Notes under the pieces: model-generated
The model's input: the letters and a program-made list of their open reading frames with translations, nothing else
Database searches by the model: none
What the model was told of the DNA's origin: nothing
Made by a program: the position numbers and the translations under genes
In this document: one piece after another, positions 6,551 to 12,430 of the stretch
Layout: every line of letters begins with the position of its first letter
Position numbering within the stretch: position 1 is the stretch's first letter
Source of the DNA: Holophagaceae bacterium
GTDB lineage: Bacteria > Acidobacteriota > Holophagae > Holophagales > Holophagaceae
Length of the DNA: 12,896 nucleotides
Assembly (NCBI GenBank): GCA_003538615.1
Contig: DPRT01000159.1
Span: 7,262-20,157, forward strand
Direction: 5' to 3'

Positions 6551-6700
6551 GGGTTCGAGACCTTCAGCGACGTGAGCTTCGCCTTCACCATCACGCCGGG
6601 GCTCATGGCCCAGGGCGTGGCCTTCAGCCTGGTGATGGGGCTGCTGGGGGGATTCCTGCCGCTCGCTTGCGCCTTCGGCGCCGCGCTTGCGGAGGCCGGC
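6551..6700 (+). pseudogene. Remnant of the C-terminal end of an FtsX-type ABC transporter permease
   Basis: The frame through 6572 reads ETFSDVSFAFTITPGLMAQ and then GVAFSLVMGLLGGFLP (to about 6661). This matches the last transmembrane helix region of MacB/FtsX-like permeases, where a stretch of this kind precedes a conserved P-A-RAA-R motif. Here the expected tail is garbled after GGFLP (LACAFGAALAEAG), and the roughly 350 residues that should precede it are absent: upstream the frame soon becomes unlike protein and meets a stop near 6467-6469. No ribosome site is present. Related permeases are often encoded next to PadR regulators, and a padR-type gene follows. I read this as the leftover of a deleted transporter gene. 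The boundaries are approximate. Confidence 0.6.
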
Positions 6701-6900
6701 GTGATGCTCAGCCCGCCGGGTGCCCGGCTCGGAACGCGGCACTGCCGCGCCCCTCGCCACCCGGCTGGGCTTCGCCCTGGCGGGCCAGCCGCATTCCCTT
6801 GACGGAGGCCATGAAGGGGGGGTAGGACTGCCTCATCTCAATGAAAAGCATTGGATTGAGGTTGACGGACCTCGCTTTGCGATGCACATTTAAAGCAGTT

Positions 6901-6908
6901 CTATATAG
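6901..6908. promoter_or_regulatory. Palindrome CTATATAG before PadR gene (candidate operator/-10)
   Basis: A perfect 8-bp palindrome overlaps a TATAGT -10-like hexamer 20 bases upstream of the PadR start and just before its ribosome site. PadR-family dimers commonly repress their own operon from palindromes at the promoter. The assignment here rests on position only. Confidence 0.35.
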
Positions 6909-6928
6909 TGCCTAAACCGGAGGACCCC

Positions 6929-7255
6929 GTGGACCGTGAACTTCTGAAGGGCAGCACTCCCCTGCTGCTGCTGTCGCTGCTTTGCGAGGCCCCCATGTAC
7001 GGCTACCAGATCATCGAGACGGTCCGCCAGCGTACTGGCGGCACGTACACACTGAAAGAAGGCGCACTCTATCCGGCCCTCCACAAGCTCGAAGCCACGG
7101 AGTTCATCGCCTCGTACTGGGAAACCCAGGAAAACGGCCGTGAGCGCCGCTACTACGCCATCCAGCCCGCCGGTGAGGCATTCCTGGCCGCCAAGAAGAA
7201 GGAATGGGACCAGTTCGTGGACATGGTCCAGGCCTTCGTGGGGCCGAAGGCCTGA
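6929..7255 (+). CDS. PadR family transcriptional regulator
   Basis: GTG 6929 is taken as start: GGAGG lies five bases before it and the product begins VDRELLKGS, the usual PadR opening; the GTG at 6908 has no ribosome site. The 108-residue protein is a short PadR winged helix. The core runs LLLLSLLCEAPMYGYQIIE (helix 1-2), then GTYTLKEGALYPALHKLE, the recognition helix and wing with the family's hallmark EG-LYP-L--LE, then ERRYYAIQPAGEAFLA, and a C-terminal dimerisation helix (about 87-104). PadR proteins are mostly ligand- or partner-sensing repressors. The next gene starts five bases after the stop, so the two are translationally coupled and form the PadR-HAAS pair known from many Firmicutes and Acidobacteria. 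Confidence 0.93.
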   Translation: MDRELLKGSTPLLLLSLLCEAPMYGYQIIETVRQRTGGTYTLKEGALYPALHKLEATEFIASYWETQENGRERRYYAIQPAGEAFLAAKKKEWDQFVDMVQAFVGPKA

Positions 7256-7260
7256 CTGTC

Positions 7261-8019
7261 GTGTCCCGGGCCCTGGAAGCCTATCTCGCCCAGGTAGGTT
7301 CAGGCCTCAAGGGCCTGACGCGGCGGCGTCGGCTCACCCTGCTCCGGGAACTGGAGGCCCACCTGATGGATGAGGCCGAGGCCCGGGGCATCGAATCCGA
7401 ATCGGCCATGTCGACCATGCTTGCCGAGAAGGAACACCCAAGCCTGCTGGCCGAGGAGCTCGCGGCGGGAGAGGGGCAGGACGCCAACCACCGCAGCGGC
7501 ACGGCCCTGGCCGCGGGCATGATCATCGGGATGGCCACCGGAGGCCACATGTGGTTCGAGGGCTGGCGCTGGTACATCTGTCTGGCCTTTGCCGCCGCCC
7601 AGGGACTCGCGGTGGGCGCGGGCTACTTCTGGGCCCGGCGCCATTGGCTGAGCCTCAATCCCTGGAGTCGCACGGCCGTGGCGGTGCTCATCACGTCGCT
7701 GCTGTCCATTCCCCTGGGTTTCACCACCCACTTCGGATTCAAGCCTACCCGCCTGCTCTATGGCGCCTATACGGGATTCCTGCTGGAGCGCCACAGCCAG
7801 GAGCGCCCCCTTTGGCAGACCCTCCTGGAACCCGTTCTTTTCACGGCCCTGATGTTCATCATCGAGGCGGGATTCCTGGGGCGGGTGCGCTTCCAGTGGT
7901 GGAAGGTGCCCCTGGAACTCAGCTTCAACGCCACCCTGCTGGTCAGTGTGATGCTCGCCCTGAAGCTCCGCCGGGTCCTGGCCGAGCGCTGGGTGTTGAC
8001 GCCGCAGGAGCAGGGGTAG
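7261..8019 (+). CDS. HAAS-domain integral membrane protein, partner of PadR
   Basis: GTG 7261 is chosen: it lies just after the PadR stop with GAAGG about ten bases upstream, and it places the domain at the N-terminus. The protein has 252 residues. Residues about 3-40 (ALEAYLAQVGSGLKGLTRRR and then LLRELEAHLMDEAEARG) form the HAAS/DUF1700-like three-helix pattern with the ELEAHL signature, followed by a charged linker. Five or so hydrophobic segments follow in the C-terminal 170 residues, including YICLAFAAAQGLAVGAGYFW, AVAVLITSLLSIPLGF, VLFTALMFIIEAGFLG and ATLLVSVMLAL. HAAS domains are thought to relay signals to PadR partners, so it may be a membrane sensor that controls the regulator encoded before it; that is inference. 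The membrane part matches no family I can name. Confidence 0.75.
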   Translation: MSRALEAYLAQVGSGLKGLTRRRRLTLLRELEAHLMDEAEARGIESESAMSTMLAEKEHPSLLAEELAAGEGQDANHRSGTALAAGMIIGMATGGHMWFEGWRWYICLAFAAAQGLAVGAGYFWARRHWLSLNPWSRTAVAVLITSLLSIPLGFTTHFGFKPTRLLYGAYTGFLLERHSQERPLWQTLLEPVLFTALMFIIEAGFLGRVRFQWWKVPLELSFNATLLVSVMLALKLRRVLAERWVLTPQEQG

Positions 8020-8052
8020 GAACCGCCTGTCCGGCCAGCCGGGGAATCCCCC

Positions 8053-8081
8053 TTGAGTCATGGGGATTTTGCCGATAAACT
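8053..8081 (+). promoter_or_regulatory. Sigma-70-type promoter of rpmE
   Basis: TTGAGT (8053-8058) and TAAACT (8076-8081) are separated by exactly 17 bases. Transcription would start near 8088 and give a leader of about 68 bases before the rpmE ATG. It is the best-formed promoter seen in the window. Confidence 0.55.
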
Positions 8082-8110
8082 ATCCGTCTTGCGTGGACAA
8101 GCCGCGTGCA

Positions 8111-8133
8111 GATACCCCGCTCATGGGGGCATC
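8111..8133 (+). promoter_or_regulatory. Hairpin in rpmE leader
   Basis: GAT 8111-8113 pairs with ATC 8131-8133, and CCCC 8115-8118 with GGGG 8125-8128, around a six-base loop. It ends 11 bases before the AGGAGG ribosome site at 8145-8150. It could modulate rpmE translation, as leader structures do for several ribosomal protein genes, but no known L31 leader motif is recognised. Confidence 0.3.
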
Positions 8134-8155
8134 CGGTCGGTCCCAGGAGGAAGAC

Positions 8156-8416
8156 ATGAAGGACAAGATCCATCCCGAACTCCACGAAGTGAAGGTCCAC
8201 TGCGCTTGCGGCAGCGAGTTCATGACGCGTTCCACCAAGAAGGAACTGCGCGTGGAAATCTGCTCCAACTGCCACCCCTTCTTCACCGGCAAGCAGCGCC
8301 TGATGGACACCGAAGGCCGCGTGGAGAAGTTCAACAAGAAATACGCGAAGAAGGAGGCCCCTGCGGCCCCCGCCGAAGCTGCTGTCGAAACCACGCCCGA
8401 AACCACCGAAGCCTAG
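8156..8416 (+). CDS. rpmE: Ribosomal protein bL31
   Basis: ATG 8156 follows AGGAGG by five bases and yields the family start [12 protein letters not shown]. The 86-residue protein is the zinc-type (C+) L31: Cys16 and Cys18 (CACG) pair with Cys36 and Cys39 (CSNC), followed by the invariant HPFFTGKQR and [12 protein letters not shown]31 sits on the large subunit at the central protuberance and bridges to the small subunit. After about residue 65 there is an extra tail rich in Ala, Pro, Glu and Thr, about 20 residues longer than in E. coli. The gene has its own promoter and an intrinsic terminator and precedes prfA, a common arrangement. Confidence 0.97.
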   Translation: MKDKIHPELHEVKVHCACGSEFMTRSTKKELRVEICSNCHPFFTGKQRLMDTEGRVEKFNKKYAKKEAPAAPAEAAVETTPETTEA

Positions 8417-8429
8417 CTGCCGCATTCCA

Positions 8430-8466
8430 AAGAACGGGCCGAACCATCGGCCCGTTCTTCTTTTTT
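8430..8466 (+). terminator. Intrinsic terminator of rpmE
   Basis: A 13-bp stem (8430-8442 with 8447-8459; GAACGGGCCGA core) with an ACCA loop is followed by TTCTTTTTT. It lies 14 bases after the rpmE stop and about 55 bases before prfA, so prfA must depend on read-through or on a promoter between them. Confidence 0.92.
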
Positions 8467-8521
8467 GTGTGCTCCAAATTCCGGCATCGACGGAATTTGG
8501 AGATTGCCGAAAAGGTGGATC

Positions 8522-9595
8522 ATGCTCGATCAATTAGAAGCCGTCGAAGCCCGCTTCCAGGAAGTGGAGGCGCAGCTGCAGGATCCGTCCGTCGTGTCGG
8601 ATCCCAAGCGGCTGCGCGAGCTGACCAAGCTCCGCGCCGAGCTGGAGCCCGTGGTGCTCGCCTTCCAGGCGCACCGCAACCTGCTGAAGCAGCTGGAGGA
8701 AGCCGAGTCCATCCTGGGGGACAAGACCATGGACGCGGAGCTCCGCGAGATGGCGCAGATGGAGATCCCGGATCTGAAGAAGGCCATCGCTGAAGGCGAC
8801 GCTGAGATCAAGCGGCTGCTGATTCCCAAGGATCCGGCTGACGCCAAGAACGTGATCCTTGAGGTCCGCGCGGGCACCGGCGGCGAGGAGGCGGCGCTCT
8901 TCGCCGCGGAGATCTTCCGCATGTACATCCGCTTCGCCGAGCGCCGGGGCTTCAAGGTCTCCGTGCTGGACGAGAGCGAGGCCGACGCGGGCGGGCTGAA
9001 GGATGCCACCGCCGAGATCCAGGGCGATGGCGCCTACAGCCTCTTCCGCTTCGAAAGCGGGGTCCACCGCGTGCAGCGGGTGCCCAAGACTGAGACCCAG
9101 GGCCGCATCCACACCTCCGCCTGCACCGTGGCCGTCATGCCCGAGGCCGAGGACGTGGACATCGAAATCCACCAGAAGGACCTGCGCATCGACACCTTCT
9201 GCTCCGGCGGCAAGGGGGGCCAGAGCGTGAACACCACCTATTCCGCCGTGCGCCTCACCCACCTGCCCACCAACACCGTCGTGCAGTGCCAGGACGAGCG
9301 CAGCCAGATCAAGAACATGGCCAAGGCCATGACCGTGCTGCGGAGCCGCCTGCTGCAGAAGGCCCAGGATGAGGCTGACGCCATCCACTCGGCCATGCGC
9401 AAGTCCCAGGTGGGCAGCGGTGACCGCAGCGAAAAGATCCGCACCTACAACTTCCCCCAGGGCCGCGTCACCGACCATCGCGTGGGCGTTACCATCCATC
9501 AGATCGACAGCTTCATGGGCGGCGCCATCGAACCCATCATCGAGCCGTTGAGGGCGGCGTTTGAGGCGGAGCGGTTGCAGGCCCTGGAGGCCTGA
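8522..9595 (+). CDS. prfA: Peptide chain release factor 1 (RF1)
   Basis: ATG 8522 has GGTGG just upstream and gives MLDQLEAVEARF, the normal RF1 beginning; longer in-frame starts run into the rpmE terminator. The 357 residues match the family length. The N-terminal coiled-coil domain (1 to about 100) is followed by EVRAGTGGEEAALFA (114-128). The codon-reading PxT motif is PKT at 188-190, which marks RF1 (UAA and UAG) rather than RF2. The peptidyl-hydrolysis GGQ motif is at 232-234 within SGGKGGQSVNTTYSAVR. The C-terminal part contains SQIKNMAKAM, GDRSEKIRTYNFPQGRVTDHR and IDSFMGG. It releases the finished peptide on the ribosome. The usual partner prmC, which methylates the GGQ glutamine, is not adjacent: a terminator follows directly. 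Confidence 0.98.
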   Translation: MLDQLEAVEARFQEVEAQLQDPSVVSDPKRLRELTKLRAELEPVVLAFQAHRNLLKQLEEAESILGDKTMDAELREMAQMEIPDLKKAIAEGDAEIKRLLIPKDPADAKNVILEVRAGTGGEEAALFAAEIFRMYIRFAERRGFKVSVLDESEADAGGLKDATAEIQGDGAYSLFRFESGVHRVQRVPKTETQGRIHTSACTVAVMPEAEDVDIEIHQKDLRIDTFCSGGKGGQSVNTTYSAVRLTHLPTNTVVQCQDERSQIKNMAKAMTVLRSRLLQKAQDEADAIHSAMRKSQVGSGDRSEKIRTYNFPQGRVTDHRVGVTIHQIDSFMGGAIEPIIEPLRAAFEAERLQALEA

Positions 9596-9624
9596 CCCGC
9601 CCTGACGATCCCTTCTTCCAGCGC

Positions 9625-9658
9625 AAAAACGGGAGGCCTTGCCTCCCGTTTTTGTTAA
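9625..9658. terminator. Bidirectional terminator between prfA and the glycine-zipper lipoprotein gene
   Basis: A 13-bp perfect stem (AAAAACGGGAGGC 9625-9637 with 9641-9653) has a three-base loop. The A-run on one side and T-run on the other make it functional in both directions, as expected between convergent genes. Confidence 0.92.
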
Positions 9659-9679
9659 CGATCAACGGAACGTTGATCG
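9659..9679. terminator. Second hairpin downstream of lipoprotein gene
   Basis: CGATCAACG 9659-9667 is a perfect inverted repeat of CGTTGATCG 9671-9679 with a GAA loop. It begins eight bases past the minus-strand stop and lies directly next to the bidirectional terminator. It may stabilise the 3' end or act as a first pause site. It lacks its own U-tract. Confidence 0.45.
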
Positions 9680-9686
9680 CAGGAGA

Positions 9687-10529
9687 CTACTTCTTCAGAG
9701 TGACCTTTTCCGGCGCGGCCAGGCTGAAGGCCACGGGCTTGCTGGCGGGGATGCGGATCACGGTGTCGGCGGTGCCGGCGGCCACGGCGGTACCGGCGGC
9801 GGCGCCGATGGCCGCGCCACCCAGGGCATGGTCGCCCTGGTTCTTCTTGTCGGACAGGAGGCCCACCAGGGCGCCGAGCGCTGCGCCGCCGCCGATGTAC
9901 TTGGCGTTCCGCTCACCCTTGGCGGTGGCCACCACCACATGGGTATCCGCATCGATGCCGACCCCGGCCACCTCGGTGAGCCGGATGCCGAGGGCGCCCT
10001 TGCCTGAGCTCAGGCGGCCGGCCGCCGCGCTCTGGGTCACGACGCCCCGGGCGGGGATGCCGGCGCTCCAGACCAGCTTGCCGTCCACCACCACGTCAGC
10101 GGCCAGGGAGCCCTCCCAGGCATCCCCCGGCTGATCCTTGTCCGTGCCCAGGTCGCGGGCGAGGCTGACCTCCAGCTTGGTGCCGGTGGGCACCTCCACC
10201 ACCACGGGTTTGGGGGCGTCCTTCTGGACCGGCGCGGCGGCCAGCGTCACGGCCTCCTGCTTCTTGACCTCGGCGCGCTTCTTCGCGTCCGCCACCTGGC
10301 GTTCCAGGGCCTTCACCTGGGACTTGGCCAGGTGCTGGACCGTGTCCCCATCGGCGCCAGTCGTCTTCCCGGACTTGGCTTCGGCCAGCTGCTGCTCGAG
10401 CTGGGCGACCTTGGCCTCGGCGGCCTTCGCGGCTTCCTCGGCCTGGATGGCGGCCTCGCTCTTGCGGTTGCAGGCGGCGGTGAGGACAAGCGCCGCGGCG
10501 AGGGACAGGCGGATCAGGATGGTGCGCAT
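9687..10529 (-). CDS. Lipoprotein with coiled coil and glycine-zipper segment
   Basis: ATG 10529 is preceded by GGAGG four bases upstream. The 280-residue protein has a lipoprotein signal MRTILIRLSLAAALVLTAAC with Cys20 as lipid site. Residues about 24-95 are Ala/Glu/Lys/Gln-rich with heptads, a likely coiled coil. A middle beta-type region (about 108-205) includes PTGTKLEVSLARDLGTD, GDAWEGSLAADVVVDG and PARGVVTQS. Then comes a glycine-zipper stretch from about 212 to 258 (YIGGGAALGALVGLL, then HALGGAAIGAAAGTAVAAGT) as in outer-membrane-inserting or membrane-associated lipoproteins, and a final strand PVAFSLAAPEKVTLKK. Asp is absent after the lipid Cys (CNRK), so outer-membrane sorting is plausible by the E. 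coli rule. The exact function is unknown. It is divergent from hrcA with only 53 bp between. Confidence 0.85.
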   Translation of the reverse strand: MRTILIRLSLAAALVLTAACNRKSEAAIQAEEAAKAAEAKVAQLEQQLAEAKSGKTTGADGDTVQHLAKSQVKALERQVADAKKRAEVKKQEAVTLAAAPVQKDAPKPVVVEVPTGTKLEVSLARDLGTDKDQPGDAWEGSLAADVVVDGKLVWSAGIPARGVVTQSAAAGRLSSGKGALGIRLTEVAGVGIDADTHVVVATAKGERNAKYIGGGAALGALVGLLSDKKNQGDHALGGAAIGAAAGTAVAAGTADTVIRIPASKPVAFSLAAPEKVTLKK

Positions 10530-10550
10530 GGGACCTCCATGGGGGGGAGG

Positions 10551-10557
10551 TATAGTA
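10551..10557. promoter_or_regulatory. Overlapping -10 elements for hrcA and the divergent lipoprotein gene
   Basis: TATAGT (10551-10556) reads as a -10 box toward hrcA, about 26 bases before its ATG. The reverse complement TACTAT (10557-10552) reads as a -10 box toward the lipoprotein gene. The two cannot be opened by polymerases independently. No good -35 box accompanies either, so sigma-factor identity is open. Confidence 0.35.
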
Positions 10558-10582
10558 TGGCAGCCCGTCCAGGGTTCTCCCC

Positions 10583-11635
10583 ATGGCCAACCCCACCCTC
10601 AATCCCCGCGGCGAGTCCGTGCTGCGCACCCTCATCGAGGCCTACCTCGAGGCGGGAGAGCCCGTGGGTTCCCGCCTCCTGGCCAAGCGGTACCCGGAGC
10701 CCCTCTCCAGCGCAACCATCCGCAACGTGCTTTCGGACCTGGAGGACGAGTCCCTGGTGGCCCAGCCCCACACCTCCGCCGGCCGGATTCCCACGGAGCG
10801 GGCCTACCGCTACTACGTGGACCGCTGGCTGAAGGCGCAGCCCCCGGGTCCGGAGCTGGAAGGGCGGCTTGCGGCGGCCCTGGATGGCCTGGATCTGGAT
10901 CCCGAGTCCTGGGCCCGCCACGCCAGCCGGACCCTGGCCGAAGTCATGGGCGGCGTGTGCGTGGCGCTGCCGCAACCCCTGACGCGGAGCCGCCTGGTGC
11001 GCATGGAGTTCGTGCCGGTGGGGCCGGGGCGCCTCGTGGCGGTCTGGGTGGGCAGCCAGGGAGAGGTGGACCACCGCCTCATGGACAACCTCTGGAACTA
11101 CCCCGACACCGTGCTCACCGAATTGGGGAACTACGCCACGGACCAGTTCGCGGGCCTCACGCTGGCGGAGATGCGCGCGCGCCTGCTGGAGGCTCTTCGG
11201 GCCGGGGCCCAGGAGGGCGAGAGCCTCCGGACCCGGCTGCAGGAACTGGCCTCCCGCTGGCCCGATGGCGGCGGCCCGGGCGGCGATCCGCCGGTGCTGG
11301 TCTCCGGCCTGGGGCGCATGGGTGGGCTGCCCGAATTCGAGGACGTGAGCCGCTTCCGGGGCCTGGTGGCGGCCTTCGAGGAGAAGGGCCGCCTGGCCCG
11401 CCTGCTGAATGCCTTTGCCGAGCGGGCCTCGGAGGACATCCAGCTCCTCCTGGGCTCCGAGAACCCCTACCTGGATGGCTGGCCCCTGGCCACGGCGGTG
11501 CGCACCGTGGGCCTGGGCCCGGCGGGCTACGTGACCTTCGCCCTGGTGGGGCCCCTCCGCATGGACTACGGCCGGGTCATGGGCGGCCTGCGGTGGTGGT
11601 CGGGCCAGATCCAACGGCGACATGGCGGGGGCTGA
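10583..11635 (+). CDS. hrcA: Heat-inducible transcription repressor HrcA
   Basis: The 350-residue protein from ATG 10583 has the family length. The N-terminal winged helix (about 8-75) shows VLRTLIEAYLEAGEPVGSR and then LSSATIRNVLSDLEDESLV and the wing QPHTSAGRIPTERAYRYYVD, which are diagnostic. The middle and C-terminal GAF-like part includes GRLVAVWVGSQGEVDHRLMD and ends GYVTFALVGPLRMDYGRVMGGL. HrcA binds CIRCE operators and blocks heat-shock genes, with its folding monitored by GroEL. It heads the hrcA-grpE-dnaK cluster; grpE starts 35 bases after its stop. The ribosome site is weak (AGGG about ten bases upstream). No CIRCE is visible before it, so autoregulation through a standard site is not supported in this window. 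Confidence 0.97.
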   Translation: MANPTLNPRGESVLRTLIEAYLEAGEPVGSRLLAKRYPEPLSSATIRNVLSDLEDESLVAQPHTSAGRIPTERAYRYYVDRWLKAQPPGPELEGRLAAALDGLDLDPESWARHASRTLAEVMGGVCVALPQPLTRSRLVRMEFVPVGPGRLVAVWVGSQGEVDHRLMDNLWNYPDTVLTELGNYATDQFAGLTLAEMRARLLEALRAGAQEGESLRTRLQELASRWPDGGGPGGDPPVLVSGLGRMGGLPEFEDVSRFRGLVAAFEEKGRLARLLNAFAERASEDIQLLLGSENPYLDGWPLATAVRTVGLGPAGYVTFALVGPLRMDYGRVMGGLRWWSGQIQRRHGGG

Positions 11636-11658
11636 GAGCGCCCCTTGCCCGGATTGCG

Positions 11659-11664
11659 TATACT
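11659..11664 (+). promoter_or_regulatory. Candidate -10 box TATACT before grpE
   Basis: TATACT ends six bases before the grpE ATG at 11671, so a transcript starting at normal distance would begin at or next to the A of ATG. That would make a leaderless grpE mRNA. There is no good -35 at 17 bases (GAGCGC), and no Shine-Dalgarno lies between it and ATG. A read-through hrcA-grpE message is the alternative. Confidence 0.35.
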
Positions 11665-11670
11665 GCTGCG

Positions 11671-12354
11671 ATGACCACCGATACCCCCCGCGAGCCCCAC
11701 GACCAGCCGGCTGGAGAGCCTGAGGATCTGCTGGACCTCAGTCTGGACGATTCCCTGGAGGGCGACCTTCAGGCCGTCGCGGATGAGGTGGCCTCGGAAT
11801 ACCCCGCCCCGGCGCAGGGGGGGGCCATCCCTGCGGACCCGGTGGCTGAGCCCCGGACGGACCTGGAGTCGGCCCTCACGGAAGCCGAGCACCAGATGGA
11901 GGAGATGCTCCGCCGCGAGGCCGAGCTGATGGACCAGCACCGGCGCCTGGCCGCGGACTTCAACAATTTCCGCAACCGGGCCCAGCGGGACGTGGCCCTC
12001 GCCACGGAGCAGGCGGAGCGGAAGATCCTCCTCGAGATGCTCCCCATCCTCGACAACTTCGAGCGGGGTCTGGGCGCCACCTACCAGGACGTCCAATCCT
12101 TCCGCTCGGGCGTCGAGCTGATCCGGAAGCAGTTCCTGGAAGCGCTCCGCCGCATGAACGTGGAGCCCCTGCCGCTCAAGGTCGGAGACCCCTTCGATGC
12201 CCTCCATGCGGAGGCGCTCACCACCTTTTCCGATCCGAACCTCCCCGATGGCGCCGTGGCCGCCATCTACGAGCAGGGCTTCAACCTCAAGGGCCAGCTC
12301 CTGCGTGCTGCCCGGGTGGTGGTGAACCGGCTGCATGACGCGGGAAAATCCTAG
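11671..12354 (+). CDS. grpE: Nucleotide exchange factor GrpE
   Basis: ATG 11671 begins MTTDTPREPHDQPAGEPEDL; the frame stays open far upstream through hrcA, but that part is shadow. The 227-residue protein has a long acidic N-terminal tail (1 to about 62), a coiled coil (about 63-110) with MEEMLRREAELMDQHRRLAADFNNFRNRAQRD, and then ILLEMLPILDNFERGL and the beta-wing head. The family signature runs FDALHAEAL to EQGF near 182-210. GrpE works as a dimer that drives ADP release from DnaK, encoded 76 bases downstream. The N-terminal tail is longer than in E. coli GrpE (197 residues). No Shine-Dalgarno is evident before the ATG. Confidence 0.96.
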   Translation: MTTDTPREPHDQPAGEPEDLLDLSLDDSLEGDLQAVADEVASEYPAPAQGGAIPADPVAEPRTDLESALTEAEHQMEEMLRREAELMDQHRRLAADFNNFRNRAQRDVALATEQAERKILLEMLPILDNFERGLGATYQDVQSFRSGVELIRKQFLEALRRMNVEPLPLKVGDPFDALHAEALTTFSDPNLPDGAVAAIYEQGFNLKGQLLRAARVVVNRLHDAGKS

Positions 12355-12373
12355 TCTCCCTCACTGCGCACGA

Positions 12374-12385
12374 TGGATGCATCCA
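12374..12385. promoter_or_regulatory. Palindrome TGGATGCATCCA upstream of dnaK
   Basis: A perfect 12-bp palindrome lies in the 76-bp grpE-dnaK gap. It sits just where a -35 box would fall for the -10-like TGCTTAACAT at 12393-12402. It is a candidate operator or alternative-sigma element. It does not resemble CIRCE (TTAGCACTC/GAGTGCTAA). Confidence 0.4.
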
Positions 12386-12430
12386 CGAAATCTGCTTAAC
12401 ATGTAGCCGCGATCCCCCGGAGTTCCGTCC

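Larger units (their letters stand above)
6434..6928. other. Intergenic region containing the permease remnant and the PadR operon promoter
   Basis: Apart from the permease remnant, no gene is supported. The last 90 bases (6840-6928) become AT-rich. They include TTGACG at 6862-6867 as a possible -35 box and the palindrome CTATATAG at 6901-6908 with TATAGT at 6904-6909 as a possible -10. TTGACG and TATAGT are too far apart to be one promoter, so the exact promoter is uncertain. Confidence 0.4.

Noticed and set aside
6437..6760. Minus-strand 107-codon frame opposite the permease remnant
   Set aside because: Composition is Arg/Ala/Glu/His-rich as in shadows. The plus frame gives the recognisable permease helix.
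8534..9499. 321-codon minus-strand frame opposite prfA
   Set aside because: Leu/Gly/His-rich antisense shadow. prfA on the plus strand is complete and diagnostic.
10138..11670. Open frame running through hrcA in another phase into grpE (a potential 738-residue fusion)
   Set aside because: Before the grpE ATG the reading is low-complexity Arg/Gly/Pro and overlaps hrcA, whose own frame has clear HrcA motifs. Only the part from 11671 is a gene.
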